The translations under genes and the position numbers were made by a program. Under the pieces are notes generated by a model that saw only the letters and a list, made by a program, of their open reading frames with translations, searched no databases and was not told the DNA's origin. This document shows, one piece after another, positions 12,643 to 23,590 of a stretch of 64,000 nt of DNA. Origin of the DNA: Blasia pusilla (Eukaryota; Marchantiophyta; Marchantiopsida; Blasiales); the NCBI GenBank assembly GCA_050084515.1, contig CM114271.1, positions 2,356,001 to 2,420,000 of the forward strand, written 5' to 3'. Every line of letters starts with the position of its first letter. Position 1 is the first letter of the stretch.

Positions 12643-14264
12643 CTATGTATATCTGGGACACATCCATCGTCCCCGAGGAACCCTAGTGAGAGGTGGCGTC
12701 AGACATGCCATATGCCAACCTCTCGAACAACCATCATAGACTAGCATCGTGGCCGCACCACGGGCAGAACCACACAACATACAACGCAAGCCTGCATGAA
12801 CTACTGCTAAGCTCGGATCCACTGTACCATCAATGTTAGGAAGGTGATATAGTGCACAATTACGCACATGGTCCTTCCATACCATACCATCGCGTCCCTC
12901 CAGCAAGAGAACACCAAATGGCAAAACGTCACGCACTCTCAAGATAGTGCGCACTGCAATCACATCCAACGTCTTCGGTGTTGTCTGCTGCAAGTAGACA
13001 TAATCTCCATGATGAAACCTCCGGATAGTTGGTCGATAACCACCACCCCGAATAGTCGCATACCTCAACGTATCCCGATTCTGCGCAATCGCCAAGTTCT
13101 CGAACGCCATGGGCATCACTCTCCGAAAAAACTCAGCCCTCTGAGAACATGCTTGCATCCATACATCTGGGTCATCAAGGTCCAACACCTCACCAACATC
13201 TCGACGAATGGCCGCAGGTAAATCTGGCTCTCGGCCATAAAGTAGCAAGTACGATGAAAAAGACGCTAAGGATGCCTGCTTGTTGAATCTATATCCCATC
13301 GCCAACCAAGGCAAGTGGAGGTCCCAATCTCCTAGGTGACCTCTTTGTAAGCAATACTTGCGTAAAACCCTCTTCACCGTCTACACAACTCTCTCTCCGC
13401 TAATCCATCCGCCTCGGGATGATCTCGCGAAGTCGTATGATGGTCGATGAGTGCCTGATCACACAAGGCGTGGAACTCACTTAGAAACTCGGTACTTTGG
13501 TTTGTCAACACCTCAGCCGGTGCGCCATAATGACTCAACACTCTATCAAGGAAGGCATAAGCTACTCCCTCACTCGCTTTGTCAGGCAATGCAACCAACT
13601 CGATCCACTTCGAGAAGTGCTCGACCATCACCACCACATAACGACTGTGATTCTCCGTCAAAGGCAAAGGTCCTGCAAAATCCAAACTCCATCTATACCC
13701 TAAGCCCATGATCGGTAATGGATGCAACTGTTGAGTCGGAGCATTGAACGATGCTCGGACCCGATCACACACCATGCACTTGGCAACAAACTGCTGAACG
13801 TCAGTCTGCATGCCTCGCCACCAATATTGAATCTGGAGCAAGTTGTACGTCCGCTTCATCCCAAAGTGACCCAACTCCTCATGGGCATGTTGCACTAGTC
13901 GTGCTCTCTGCGAAGGATGCGGCACTACGCGTACTCTGCCATCCTCCCAATCCCTGAAAACATGTGTCCCCTCCCAACGAAACCGTCTGGCCCGCTGTAG
14001 GATCCAATCCTGCTCTCTAGCATCCACGATGCTCGCAACGCTGCCAGTACGAAGGTACTCCAAGACTACTCCATCATCATGAATATCTCGGCCACTTGTC
14101 GTGTCCTCATTGGCCTCGGGATCCAAGGACTCTCCACTAGACCTCGCCATCGAAGTCTCCACACTCTGGCTCTCCATATCCAACATGCCTAAATAGGCTG
14201 ACGCGTGCCATCTTGGCACCGACTTGGGGAAAGCTCTCTCCATGCCATCGAGCTCCAGTTGCAT
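12643..14264 (-). pseudogene. Element A integrase with C-terminal PHD finger
   Basis: Two overlapping minus-strand frames (14264-13374 and 13377-12643) form one product broken by a frameshift near 13377. The HHCC zinc-binding head (HEELGHFGMKRTY then CMVC) is followed by the DDE core: first Asp in RWSLDFAGPLPL, second position LTNQSTEF (Asp changed to Asn; element C has LTDQG), and the Glu in EADGLAER. A GPY/SH3-like segment with EGRDGMVWKDHVR follows. The C-terminus is a PHD finger: CMLC, then YDGC (first Cys of the second pair changed to Tyr), HMAC and WMCP. A PHD sits here in the position where chromoviruses carry a chromodomain. The Asp-to-Asn change and the frameshift indicate loss of function. 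Confidence 0.85.
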
Positions 14265-14331
14265 CTCGCTGACTCGGGCATGGGTTACGACTCAACCCAT
14301 CTGCATCCTGGTTGAGCATCCTATGTACCAC

Positions 14332-15704
14332 CTAAAAATCATACTCCTGCAACAACAGAGCCCATCTTGCAAGCTTCCGTGTAAGCTTGTCGGACTCCAT
14401 CAACCACTTCAGTGGTTGATGATCAATGATGATGGTAAAGGGGTTGCCCAATAAGTAACACTTGAAATGCGCGACAGCCCACACCGTAGCCAAGCACTCA
14501 CCCTCATACGAGTTGTACTTCACCTCTGCAGCGTTGTTCGAGCGGCTAGCATAAGCCATCACGAACTCTCTACCCTCATCATCTTGCTGGGTGAGCACCG
14601 CTCCAAGCCCCAACATGCTCCAATCTGTGTGCAACTGGAAAGGATGCCCCCTGATCGGTCTCTTGAAGATGGGCACGGACGTCAACCTGTCCTTGAGCAA
14701 TTCAAATGCTCGCTCTTGCTCATCCCCCCAGTGCCACTCGTGATCCCCTTGGTCAGCAGCTTCGCAATCGAATTGAATCCCTTGACGTATCGCCGATAGA
14801 AGTTTGCCAATCCGATGAATGCACGAACACGGCTCACATTTGTAGGGCGTGGAATGCGTGAGATAGCCTCTACCTTCGACAGCTGAACACCAAGGCCCCT
14901 TGGGTATATCGTATGACCCAAATACTCAATCTGGTCGTAGAAGAACTTGCACTTGCCTGGATGTAGCTTCAGCCCATGTAATTGCAATCGTCGAAACACC
15001 TCCTCTAGATGTCGCTCATGCTCCTCAACCGTGGCGCTAAAGACTACGATGTCATCAATATAACACCTAGCAAAATCCAAACCAGCCAAGATCCTATCCA
15101 TGACCCTCTGAAACTCAGCCGGGGCGTTCTTTAACCCAAATGGTAAGAACCGCCACTGGTACAAACAATCCTTCCCGTCAGGATCGATGCCCCAAAATGC
15201 CGTCTTCTGCCTGTCCTCCAATCTGATAGGCAACTGATGGTATCCGGCTCGCAAATCCAATGAAGTGAAGACCTTTGCATGACCAATCGCATCAAAGATC
15301 TTCTCAGGGATGGGCATGGCATACCTATTGGACTTTGTCTGCCGATTGATAGGTCGGTAATCCCCACACATCCGCCTATCCGTCCAGTTGCCATGCACAT
15401 CCTTCTTGGCGAGCATGACAGTGGCAGATGCATACTTCCCATGCGACATCTCCACTAGTCCTGCTCCAACCAAGTCCTGGCTCCTACTCTGAATCAAAGC
15501 CCTCTCCATATCATTGTACCTGTAGGGTCGTCGGAAGATGGGCGTATCACTCGACAACTCAATGCGGATCCCCGGTCCCTTCAGCGTACCCAAATCCTCC
15601 ATGCTAAACGCAAAGCAGCTCCTATAACTCGTGAGGAACTGATGTATCTGGCGCCGCTCTCCTCCTATCAACTTAGGGCCCATATCTGGCTCCCAAGTCT
15701 CCAT
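14332..15704 (-). pseudogene. Element A reverse transcriptase and RNase H
   Basis: The RT frame (15704-14682) shows the Ty3/gypsy pattern: MCGDYRPINRQT, FTSLDLRAGYHQLPI, FLPFGLKNAPAEFQRVM and the catalytic box RCYIDDIVVFS. The RNase H frame (14700-14332) has FQLHTDWSMLGLGAVL, SYEGECLATVWAV and DHQPLKWLM. A frameshift near 14700 separates the two. The frame runs into the integrase zinc head with a short gap. The 'thumb' sequence FIGLANFYRRYVKGF is also well kept. Confidence 0.9.
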
Positions 15705-16031
15705 CGTGACTACGTTAGGACTCTCCGGCGTGGGTATCGGTGGTTGCTATGGTGCAACCCCGTCTCAAACTACAACACTCGGCCGCTCTCCGCAAGCCAA
15801 CTACAAACTCTGATCTCCTCCAAGTACAGTGCCCAAAACCACGCTCGATGCTCTGGCTATCATCTCCTTGCGTACCTGCAAAATATCCCAAGAAGTCCAA
15901 AGGTGTCTCTCTTGATCTCCCCTGGTGCGTAGATCTCCTCGGGTCTCGCCCCCAGCCACTGCCTCCACCGTCTCAGTAGGCATGGGGCTCACCAACGCAA
16001 CCGCTGTGATCTGTCGCGATCTCATCCAACG
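15705..16031 (-). other. Element A linker between methyltransferase and RT
   Basis: About 330 bp between the last methyltransferase motif and the conserved start of the RT domain (METWEPDMGPKLIGG). It encodes a poorly conserved stretch seen also in copies B (23400-23590) and C (49830-50104), so it is probably an interdomain linker containing stops and frameshifts. Confidence 0.5.
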
Positions 16032-17379
16032 CTACTCAGCCACTCCCAAGCTGAAGATCCATGTCAAGCAGTTATGGTCCATCACCTGACCCAAGACATG
16101 GCGTCGTGATGCCTCGTCATCGACGGGATTGCCGCTCACTCGGGAAATCCCATCGCCCGCTCTCTCGTCGTTGGGCTCCACCAACCCTCGAACCTGGTCA
16201 TCCCAAACCAAGCCAGGACCGGCCTCCTTGTATGCATAGGAAGCGGGAAAACTCACAAACGTGGGAAAGGCTGCCCGCGACCTGCCTATCCTGTTGACCA
16301 CAGTCAACGGTGGTCGATCATCGTGCCTCACTGCTTGTGATTGACGACCTGGATCTAGAATGGAATCCACTAACAAATGGGAGGGGTGCTCCACTCTCGC
16401 ATACGCCCTCCGTAACACCGCATGGGGCACAAAGTTGGTCCACCATAGACGCAGGCGATGGGCTCTAGAACCTACACTCGGCGCATCCAAGAACACTGGA
16501 GGGCTGATCCAGGCACGCACCTGATGAGCACTCGTCACCACCCGTGACCTGGAGTCTCCTAAGATCGGCACATTCTCCAGAATGTAGGCTGGAGAACGAG
16601 ACTGGTGCTCTTGCAACTTCCGTAAGACCCTCAACATCTCCCAAAACAATCTGGACCGAGTGCCCGCTACCTCGTCCAGCACTCGATTGGCCTTGACGTG
16701 GCCAACCGGCAATGACCAAATCAATGGTCCCTACCTGCTCTAAGTCCTGCGCCCCCAACAAGGAAATATCCCTAGGTAGGGAACTGTGGTACCCCTATAC
16801 CGCGGACGCAGACAATAAGTCGAGAAAACGGAGGCATAACTGCGCCACATGTCATAGTGAGACGCGCCTCAAAACATCATCACTCTCCACATGCAGGTAC
16901 TATTGTACTCGCACTCCTGCCTGCAAAACATCAGCTAACCCGATGCTAATCCCTCCAAAGAGATCTAACACTCGAATACCCTCCTCCGGGATACACCACA
17001 CAATGGGTGTGGTATCCAAGGGTGTCATCGTAGCACTCCCTGCTACCTCGGGTTCCTCATACCCATCCCGCTCCGGTGCAAACGCCTCGCTCCACGCGGT
17101 CTGCACGTTCTCATCTGCCAATCGTCGAAGCTTCTCAGTCGAGCCCCACAGCGGCACCTCTCCTCCACGAAATGATGTGGCTACCATAACACTCCTCTCC
17201 ATAGAAATGTCAGGAACGGGAGTATCCTCTGCATGGACATGTCCCTCAATCAAATCACTAGGCCAAGTGATGGCAATGCTAAATGCTGCTAAGGTCGCCA
17301 TCTCTCCTGGCCGTTGCTCAATCACTGCACCTGTGAATCGAACGGGTAATGAGCTAAGGCGCCCATCACCGATCGCCAT
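16032..17379 (-). pseudogene. Element A DNMT3-like C5-cytosine DNA methyltransferase
   Basis: Motifs of a C5-cytosine methyltransferase occur in order. Motif I is VLDLFGGISIGLA (about 16975-16935). Motif IV is GWPRQGQS, with the catalytic Cys codon replaced by Arg at 16698-16696. RSRLFWEMLRVL corresponds to the GRLFFEFYRLL of DNMT3. Motif VI is YILENVP, motif VIII is AHRLRLWWTN (DNMT3: AHRARYFWGN), and the C-terminal block is SRRHVLGQVMD.N.L.WI. The product spans two frames with a frameshift near 16670, and the reading between motifs I and IV also shifts. The wording around motifs VI-VIII is closer to DNMT3 than to DNMT1/CMT; this was judged by eye. It sits between protease and RT, as in copies B and C. 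Confidence 0.85.
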
Positions 17380-17915
17380 CCTGGTCTCAGAGGGGCCGAC
17401 TCCTCCCAGTAATCCAGGGAAAACCCCATCGGGTATAATATTGCTCCACCAACCAAGACGTCGTAGGACTCTACATCTGTTACTATCGCCTTGGCGTGCA
17501 CCACGGACTCATCTGTAGGATGTCCCGGGCGAATCCTCACCACGACCTCTTGTCGGGTGATATATTGTGTGGTACTCGCTCCACCCAAGAATGTTTGTAT
17601 CCGGAATGGAAAACGCTCCACATCGGCTCTCGTCAAGCCCAATCCTCTGAATGACGCTTTCCCCAACATCAGGGGTTGCGCTCCTGAATCCAACAAGACG
17701 CGCTGCGGACTAAAAGCTCTACCTCCATGACTCACCAACTGGAAGACCCCTCCTTGGTTATCCAGCAGCACAATGCCAGGAGAAGCCATGGCACGCTTTA
17801 TCGCAGGTCTAGCGGGCATCTCCGCCATCCTAGCAACCGCAACCTGCCATGAATCTGACGTGGACGGTCCGAGCATCCGCTCCAAGGGCAGGTCCATCAC
17901 CTCCTCTGCAATCAC
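17322..17915 (-). pseudogene. Element A aspartic protease
   Basis: A 197-residue frame with the retropepsin-type active site VLLDSGAQPLMLGK and the downstream flap/hydrophobic pattern VLVGGAILYPMGFSLDYW. The sequence is well kept among all four copies (21585-22043 in B, 47825-48502 in C, about 59585-60080 in F). It overlaps the start of the methyltransferase frame by about 58 bp in a different frame, so the original polyprotein join is disturbed here. Confidence 0.85.
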
Positions 17916-18197
17916 CTATGAACGTGATGCAGGAACTCCAACTCCGCGCTCATATAGCAAAGCGGCCAGCCGAAAAGCCTCGGCGGGCGTACCCCCCAAT
18001 GTCATAACATCGGAAGCAGAATAAAGGAGTGCGGTACACAACAGTGGCCGCCCCCAACAATATGCTCGACACATGCCCCTCTTGAGCATCAACAATAGGA
18101 GTCGTCGCACTCGCTTCTCCCATCGCCCTCCGTGCCTGCACACCAACAACATCACCAACTCTCAAGGAACTTTGATGAGGACCCATCGATGGGGTCC

Positions 18198-20421
18198 TCA
18201 TCCTTCGAACAAGGTGAAAGATTGAGGAAGCCTAGTCTGTTTTCTGGCTTCCCCTCGTTGTGGATCCAACTCTACGGCTGCTCCACTTGTCACAATTGCG
18301 GCGGCCTCCATCTGGGCAACCCCGCACATCCAACCAGGATCCTCCAGATCTTTGGCTGCTCCATATGATGTCGATGCCACGGATCCGGCATCGGGTAACC
18401 TCAATGCCATAGCGGAAATCTGCTCCTGTAGCTGCTATATCTAAGCAGCCATCCCAACCTCACGTCCGGCGTCTCCCTCGGCGCGTCTAGGTGGTGGTAC
18501 TCTACCTCCTCCATGGGCAGCTCCACCACCCTATCGGGCAACTCCAGCTCCTCGTCCCCCAACTGGACCACCTGGTGCATGATCTCTAGGCCCACCCGGA
18601 TCGGCTACTCGCTCTGGTGCCATCTCTGGCCCTCGGTCCGGACGTAACTCAGGATGTAAACTGAAGCACCTGGCGCGTGTATGACCATACCTCTGAAAAT
18701 AGTCACACTGATAATGTCGCGACCCTCATGACCAAACAAGTGCCAAGCGGAACATCGGAACATTAGCGGGCTCACGCTAAAATGGTTTGCGCGTTGGAGT
18801 AGTCTCAAAGAGGAGATAAGAGACGAGACGCGAGCGAGGAGTTGCGTTTCAGATGTTATGGTAGCGACTGAGAAACCTGGACCAAATGCGGAATGAGACT
18901 TGAAAGAAGTCGAGTCTAGGAGGTGGGTTGCCAAAGGAAAGATCCGGATTTGGAACGCCCCTAGCGTTTGAGAGTTTCCGACTGTATTTATGGCCATAAC
19001 TTTTAGTGCCAAGATGCGTTTGGATCAAATAAGGGTGCGTTGGAAAGCTTATAGAGAGCCGGTCCAAACGCACAAAGATCGCTGCAAACGAAGAAGCAGC
19101 AGCTGAGAAAAAACCCAAAAACGACTGTAAGTGGAGTCGGGTTGAGGGCCACAATGAGGGGCCCGACCCTCCTTTTCCAAAGGGGGGTTATTGGAGAACC
19201 CCATAAGTACTAGTAAGGGGGAAGGTCTCCGAGAGTGCTTGGAACCCAAACCCCACTTTGGGCGCCGCGGGGCGGCTCAAGGGCATGGAACGGAACGCGA
19301 GTTTGGGGGTTGGGTTGGAAAACCTGCACCAAGTCCATTGAGGCGATTTTAGACATCCCTCTTGGATTTCACGTCGTGACTCAGTTACTTGGGTCTCGGT
19401 TCGGAACTCATCCGAGGACCGTTGAACAGTTGGGATCGCTAGGCGCGCAAGTGCCGTTTCAGATTCCTGGACTAACCAGGAAGTCTGTTCCAAGTCTTGA
19501 AGGACTTGCCATGTTTTGGAAACTAGGAACTAAGGAAGGTTGAGCTTGATGAGATGCCGAGTTGAGGACTCGGTGGGTTGGAACGCTGGTTGGCTCAGAC
19601 CTGACTAACGAGAGTGCGTGTTTGGGTGCAGACCGGTGATGAGTTCGTGACCTACTGAACGTACGCTTCCGCAACACTAAAGATTGACGTTCAAGGAGAG
19701 TAGGGGCGCGACAGATAACCTCCTGGTGCAGCACCATCTCCTCCTCCATGCTGAGGCACACGTCCATGACCCTGACGAGTACAATTGCGCTAATGATGGG
19801 CTCCACCACATGACCAACAAGTAATAATAGGCGGCTGCTGTTGAGCCGCATATGAAGTCGCAGGTCTCTGTACCACGGGCTCCCGGTATCCTCCCTAAGC
19901 TCGTGGTGCCACAGTCGACCTATCTCAAAGTCCACATTGTTGCACATGTGGCGCAGCCAATCGCGACTGCTCTCGCCTAGAACCCATGGTGGCTACGCTC
20001 TCCTCCGCCATATTGCGCTCAATGTTCTCGGCGGTCCTAAAAACATCTCTCAACTTCGGGGAGGTGGTCATAAGAAGCACCCCCTCCTGCACCCGTGGTT
20101 GTAGGGTCTGGTCCAGCATCGCGTACCATAACTGGATAGCCTGAGCCTCTGTCACCCCCTGAGTGACGTTGATCAACCGGCGCAAGCGAGTGTAAGCCTC
20201 ACGTAAACTTTCACCTGGGCGCCTCTAGAAGTTGTGGATGCTCGCAACTTCTCCGTCCGTACCCCCTGGTAGCTCGCCCTCAACTCAGCAAAGAACTCAA
20301 CCACGGGGTTGAACTTGGGACAAACCCGACTAGATGGTGCAACTGCTCCAATGCGAGTGACCCCTCCCAAAATATCACTTTTGGAAGAGGAAGTAGCCTC
20401 TCCTGACTCCTCCTCTTCCAT
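18198..20421 (-). pseudogene. Element A gag with zinc knuckles, split by solo LTR E1
   Basis: Minus-strand gag remnants: N-terminal frame 20421-20173, starting with an acidic stretch and followed by FFAELRASYQGVRTEKL; capsid-like frame 20185-19925 (QLWYAMLDQTLQPRV, MTTSPKLRDVFR); a nucleocapsid region near 19840-19720 and, beyond E1, 18714-18640 with the second knuckle pattern CDYFQRYGHTRARCF (one Cys replaced by Phe; F and C keep CX2C); and a C-terminal part to 18198. E1 is inserted between the knuckles. Several frameshifts are present. Confidence 0.75.
18715..19713. mobile_element. Solo LTR E1 (999 bp), TSD GATAA
   Basis: It starts TGTCGCGACCCTCATGACC and ends GGGGCGCGACA, with 7-bp terminal inverted repeats TGTCGCG/CGCGACA. 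It is flanked by GATAA at 18710-18714 and 19714-19718. It carries no coding sequence; the reading frames inside are incidental. A second copy (E2) is at 40412-41399. TG..CA ends, a 5-bp duplication and the lack of an internal region mark a solo LTR left by LTR-LTR recombination. Confidence 0.92.
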
Positions 20422-20422
20422 A

Positions 20423-20540
20423 AAGAGGTTTAAACATAGGAATTTCCTTTTCCTAAGCCAATTTACTTAATTCTAATAAAACTCTATCTAACACTTAATG
20501 AGGAAGGAGTTTACACACTAGTTGATTTTACTACACGACA
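20423..20540 (-). repeat. Sliver of D-family LTR between elements A and B
   Basis: The 118 bp from TTTAAACATAGG to TACTACACGACA match the end of the intact D LTR (57477-57588). It keeps the true LTR terminus at 20540, joined to the gag of B at GCGTAGCCACCATG. The rest of that D element, the 5' part of B and the 5' end of A are missing, so a deletion must have fused the remnants. Confidence 0.8.
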
Positions 20541-21585
20541 GCGTAGCCACCATGAGTCCTGGGCGAGAGCAGTCAAGATTGTCTCCACCACCTGTGCGAC
20601 AACGTGGACTCCAAGATAGGTTGACTATGGCACCATGAGCTCAGGGAGGATACCGTGAGGCCGTGCCACAGAGACCTGCGCCTTCATATGCGGCTCAACA
20701 ACAGCCTCCTATTATAACTTGTTGGTCATGTGGTGGAGCCCATCATTAGCGTGTTTGCACTTGTCAGGGTCATGGACGTGTGCCTCAGCATGGAGGAGGA
20801 GATGGTATTCCACCAAGAGGTTATCGTTGTGACTATTGTTAGAGGTATGGTCATACATGCGCCAGGTGTTTCAGTTTATATCTTGAGTTACGTCCAGACC
20901 GAGGGCAAGAGAGGGCACTAGAGCCAGTAGCCGGTCCGGGTGGACCTAGAGATTGTGCACCAAGTGGTCCCATTGGGGGACGAGGAGCTGGAGTTTCCTG
21001 ACATGGTGGTAGAGCTGCCCGTGGAGAAGGTAGAGTCCTACCACCTAGACGCATCGAGGGAGATGTCGAGCGTGAGGCTAGGATGGTTGCTCAGATACAT
21101 CATCTACAGGAGCAGATTTCCGCTATGGCATTGAGATAACCCGATGCCGGATCCGTGGCATCGACATCATATGGAGTAGCCAGAGATATGGAGGATCCTG
21201 GTTGGATGTGCGGAGTCGCCCAAATGGAAGCACTCATAGTTGTGGTGCGTGGAGCAATCGCAAAGTTGGATCCACAATGAGGGGAAGCCAGGAAACAGAC
21301 TAGGCTTCCTTAGTCTTTCATGTTGTCCGAGACGATGAGGACCCCATCGATGGGTCCTGATCAGAGTTCCTAGAGAGTTGGTGATGTTGTTGGTGTGCAA
21401 GAACGGAGGGCGATGGGAGAAGCAAGTGCGACAATTCCTATTGTTAATGCTCAAGAGGTGTATGTGTCGAGCACTTTGTTGGGGGCAGCCACCATTGTGT
21501 ACCGCACTCCTTTATTTTCTGCTTTCGATGTTATGACGTTGGGGGGTACGCCCGCCGAGGCTTTTTGGCTGGCCGCTTCACTATG
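20541..21585 (+). pseudogene. Element B gag remnant
   Basis: Starts at GCGTAGCCACCATGAG, which equals a point inside the gag of A. It includes the two-knuckle region (about 20715-20880; the second knuckle reads CDYC.RYGHTCARCF-like across a frameshift) and the gag C-terminal part (DAGSVASTSYGVARDMEDPGWMC-type sequence at 21140-21220). Stops and frameshifts are common. Confidence 0.65.
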
Positions 21586-22043
21586 TGAGCGCGGAGATGC
21601 CCACTAGACCTGCGATAGAGCATGCCATGGCTTCTCCTGGTATTGTGTTGCTGAATAACCGAGGAGAGGTCTTCCAGTTGGTGAGTCCTGGAGGTAGAGC
21701 TTTTAGTCCGCATCGCGTCTTGTTGGATTCAGGAGCGCAACCTCTGATGTTGGGGAAAGCGTCATTCATAGGATTGGGCTTGACGAGAGCCGATGTGGAG
21801 CGTTGTCCATTCCGGATACAAACATCTTTGGGTGGAGCGAGTACCACAAAGTATATCACCCAGCACGAGGTCGTGGTGAGGATTCGCTCAGGACATCCTT
21901 TAGATGAGTCCATGGTGCGAGCCAAGGCGATAGTGACTGATGTAGAGTCCTATGACGTCTTGGTTGGTGGAGCAATGTTATACCCGATGGGGTTTTCCCT
22001 AGATTATAGGGAGGAGTCAGCGTCCTACACACCAGGATGGTAG
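21585..22043 (+). pseudogene. Element B aspartic protease
   Basis: A 152-residue frame with VLLDSGAQPLMLGK and VLVGGAMLYPMGFSLDY, nearly identical in layout to copy A. It ends at a TAG where A and C continue (GWRS). Confidence 0.85.
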
Positions 22044-22099
22044 TCAGGTGATGGGCGCCTTAACTCATTACCCTTTCGATCCACAGGTGCATTGATCGA

Positions 22100-23590
22100 G
22101 CGATGGCTAGGAGATGGCGACCTTAGCAGCATTTAGTAGTGCCATCACTTGGCCTAGTGATTTGATTGAGGGACATGTCCATGCAGAGGATACTCCCATT
22201 CCTGACATTTCTATGGAGAGGAGTGTTATGGTAGCCACATCATTTCGTGGAGGAGAGGTGCCGCTGTGGGGCGCGAATGAGGAGCTTTGACGATTGGCAG
22301 ATGAGCATGTGCACACCGCGTGGAGCGAGGCATTTGCACCAAAGCGTGACGGGTCTAAGAATCTGAGGTACCCGGGAGTGCTACGATGACACCCTTGGAT
22401 ACCACACCCATTGTGTGGTGTACCCCAGAGGTGGGTATTCTAGTGTTAGATCTCTTTGGAGAGATTAGCACCGGGTTAGCTGCTGTTTTGCAGGTATGAG
22501 TGCGAGTACATCAGTACTTGTATGTGGAGAGTGATGATGTTGCAAGGCACATCTCACTACGATATGTGGCGTAGTTACGCCTACATTTTCCCAACTTATT
22601 GTCTGCGTCCGTGGTACACGGGTACTAGAGTTCCCTACCGAGGGATATTTCGTTGTTGGGGGCGCAGGACTTAGAGCAGGTAGGGACCATTGATTTGGTC
22701 AGTTTTGGTTGGCCATATCAGGGCCAATCAAGTGTTGGACAAGGCAGCGGGTTGGCTGACACTCGGTCTAGGTTGTTTTGGGAGATGTTGAGGGTCTTAC
22801 GGCAGTTGCAGAAGCACCAGTCTCGTTCTCCAACCTACATTCTGGAGAATGTGCAGATCTTAGGAGACTCCAGGTCACGGATGGTGACGAGTGCTCATCA
22901 GGTGCGTGCCTGGATCGGCCCAGCAGTGTTCTTGGATGCGGCAAGTGTAGGTTCTAGAGCACATTGCCCGCGTTTATGGTGGACCAACTTGGTGCCCCAT
23001 GCGGCGTTACAAAGGGCGTATGCGAGAGTGGAGCGCCCCTCCCATTTGTTAGTGGATTCCATTCTGGATCCAGGTCATCGATCAGAGGCAGTGAGGCACG
23101 ATGATCGACCACCCTTGACTTTGGTCAATAAGGTAGGCAGGCCGCGGGCTGCCTTGTCCATATTTGTGAGTTTTCCCACTTCTTATGCATACAAGGAGGG
23201 CGGTCGTGGCTTGGTTTGGGATGACCAGGTTCAGCGGTTGGTGGAGCCCAACGTTGACGAGAGAGAGCAAGCGATGGGATTTCCCATAGGAGTGACGGCA
23301 ACACCGTCAGTGTCAGAGGCATCACGACGCCATGTCTTGGGTCAGGCGATGGACCTGAACTTCTTGACATGGATCCTCAACTTGGGAGTGGCTGAGCGGC
23401 GTCGTATGAGATCGCGACAGATCACAACGATTGCGACAGATCATAGCGGTGAGCCCCATGCCTACCGAGACAGTAGAGGCAGTGGTTGGGGGCAAGACCC
23501 GAGGAGATTGGGAGAGACACCCTTGGACTTCTTGGGATGTTTTGCAAGTACGCCAGGAAATGATAGCCACAGCATCGAGCATGGTTCCGG
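22100..23590 (+). pseudogene. Element B DNMT3-like methyltransferase, catalytic Cys changed to Tyr
   Basis: Motif I reads VLDLFGEISTGLA at about 22440-22480, with a TGA soon after (22498). From 22653 one open frame of 330 codons holds motif IV as FGWPYQGQS (Tyr codon 22716-22718 in place of the catalytic Cys), TRSRLFWEMLRVL, motif VI YILENVQ, motif VIII region SRAHCPRLWWTN, DEREQAMGFP and SRRHVLGQAMDLN. It is the longest uninterrupted methyltransferase frame in the window but lacks the nucleophile. Confidence 0.85.

Larger units (their letters stand above)
11682..20422 (-). mobile_element. Element A: Ty3/gypsy-like retrotransposon with DNA methyltransferase and PHD finger, 5'-truncated
   Basis: Read on the minus strand from 20422 to 11682 the order is gag, protease, DNMT3-like methyltransferase, reverse transcriptase, RNase H, integrase, PHD finger, polypurine tract, then the B1-A2-B2 terminal block. 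It is interrupted by solo LTR E1 at 18715-19713. The left-hand terminus (GACA end, 11682) is intact and lies inside K repeat copy 1. The 5' end (A1 and leader) is missing: at 20422 it abuts a sliver of D-family LTR. Frameshifts and changed catalytic residues show it is dead. It is the least degraded copy in the RT and protease regions. Confidence 0.85.

Noticed and set aside
16032-17379. Host methyltransferase gene invaded by a retrotransposon
   Set aside because: Three independent copies have it at the same point between protease and RT, without host introns or flanks.
18715-19713. Genes inside E1 and E2 (frames up to 135 codons)
   Set aside because: The frames occur on both strands of a non-coding LTR and are not kept between the two copies.
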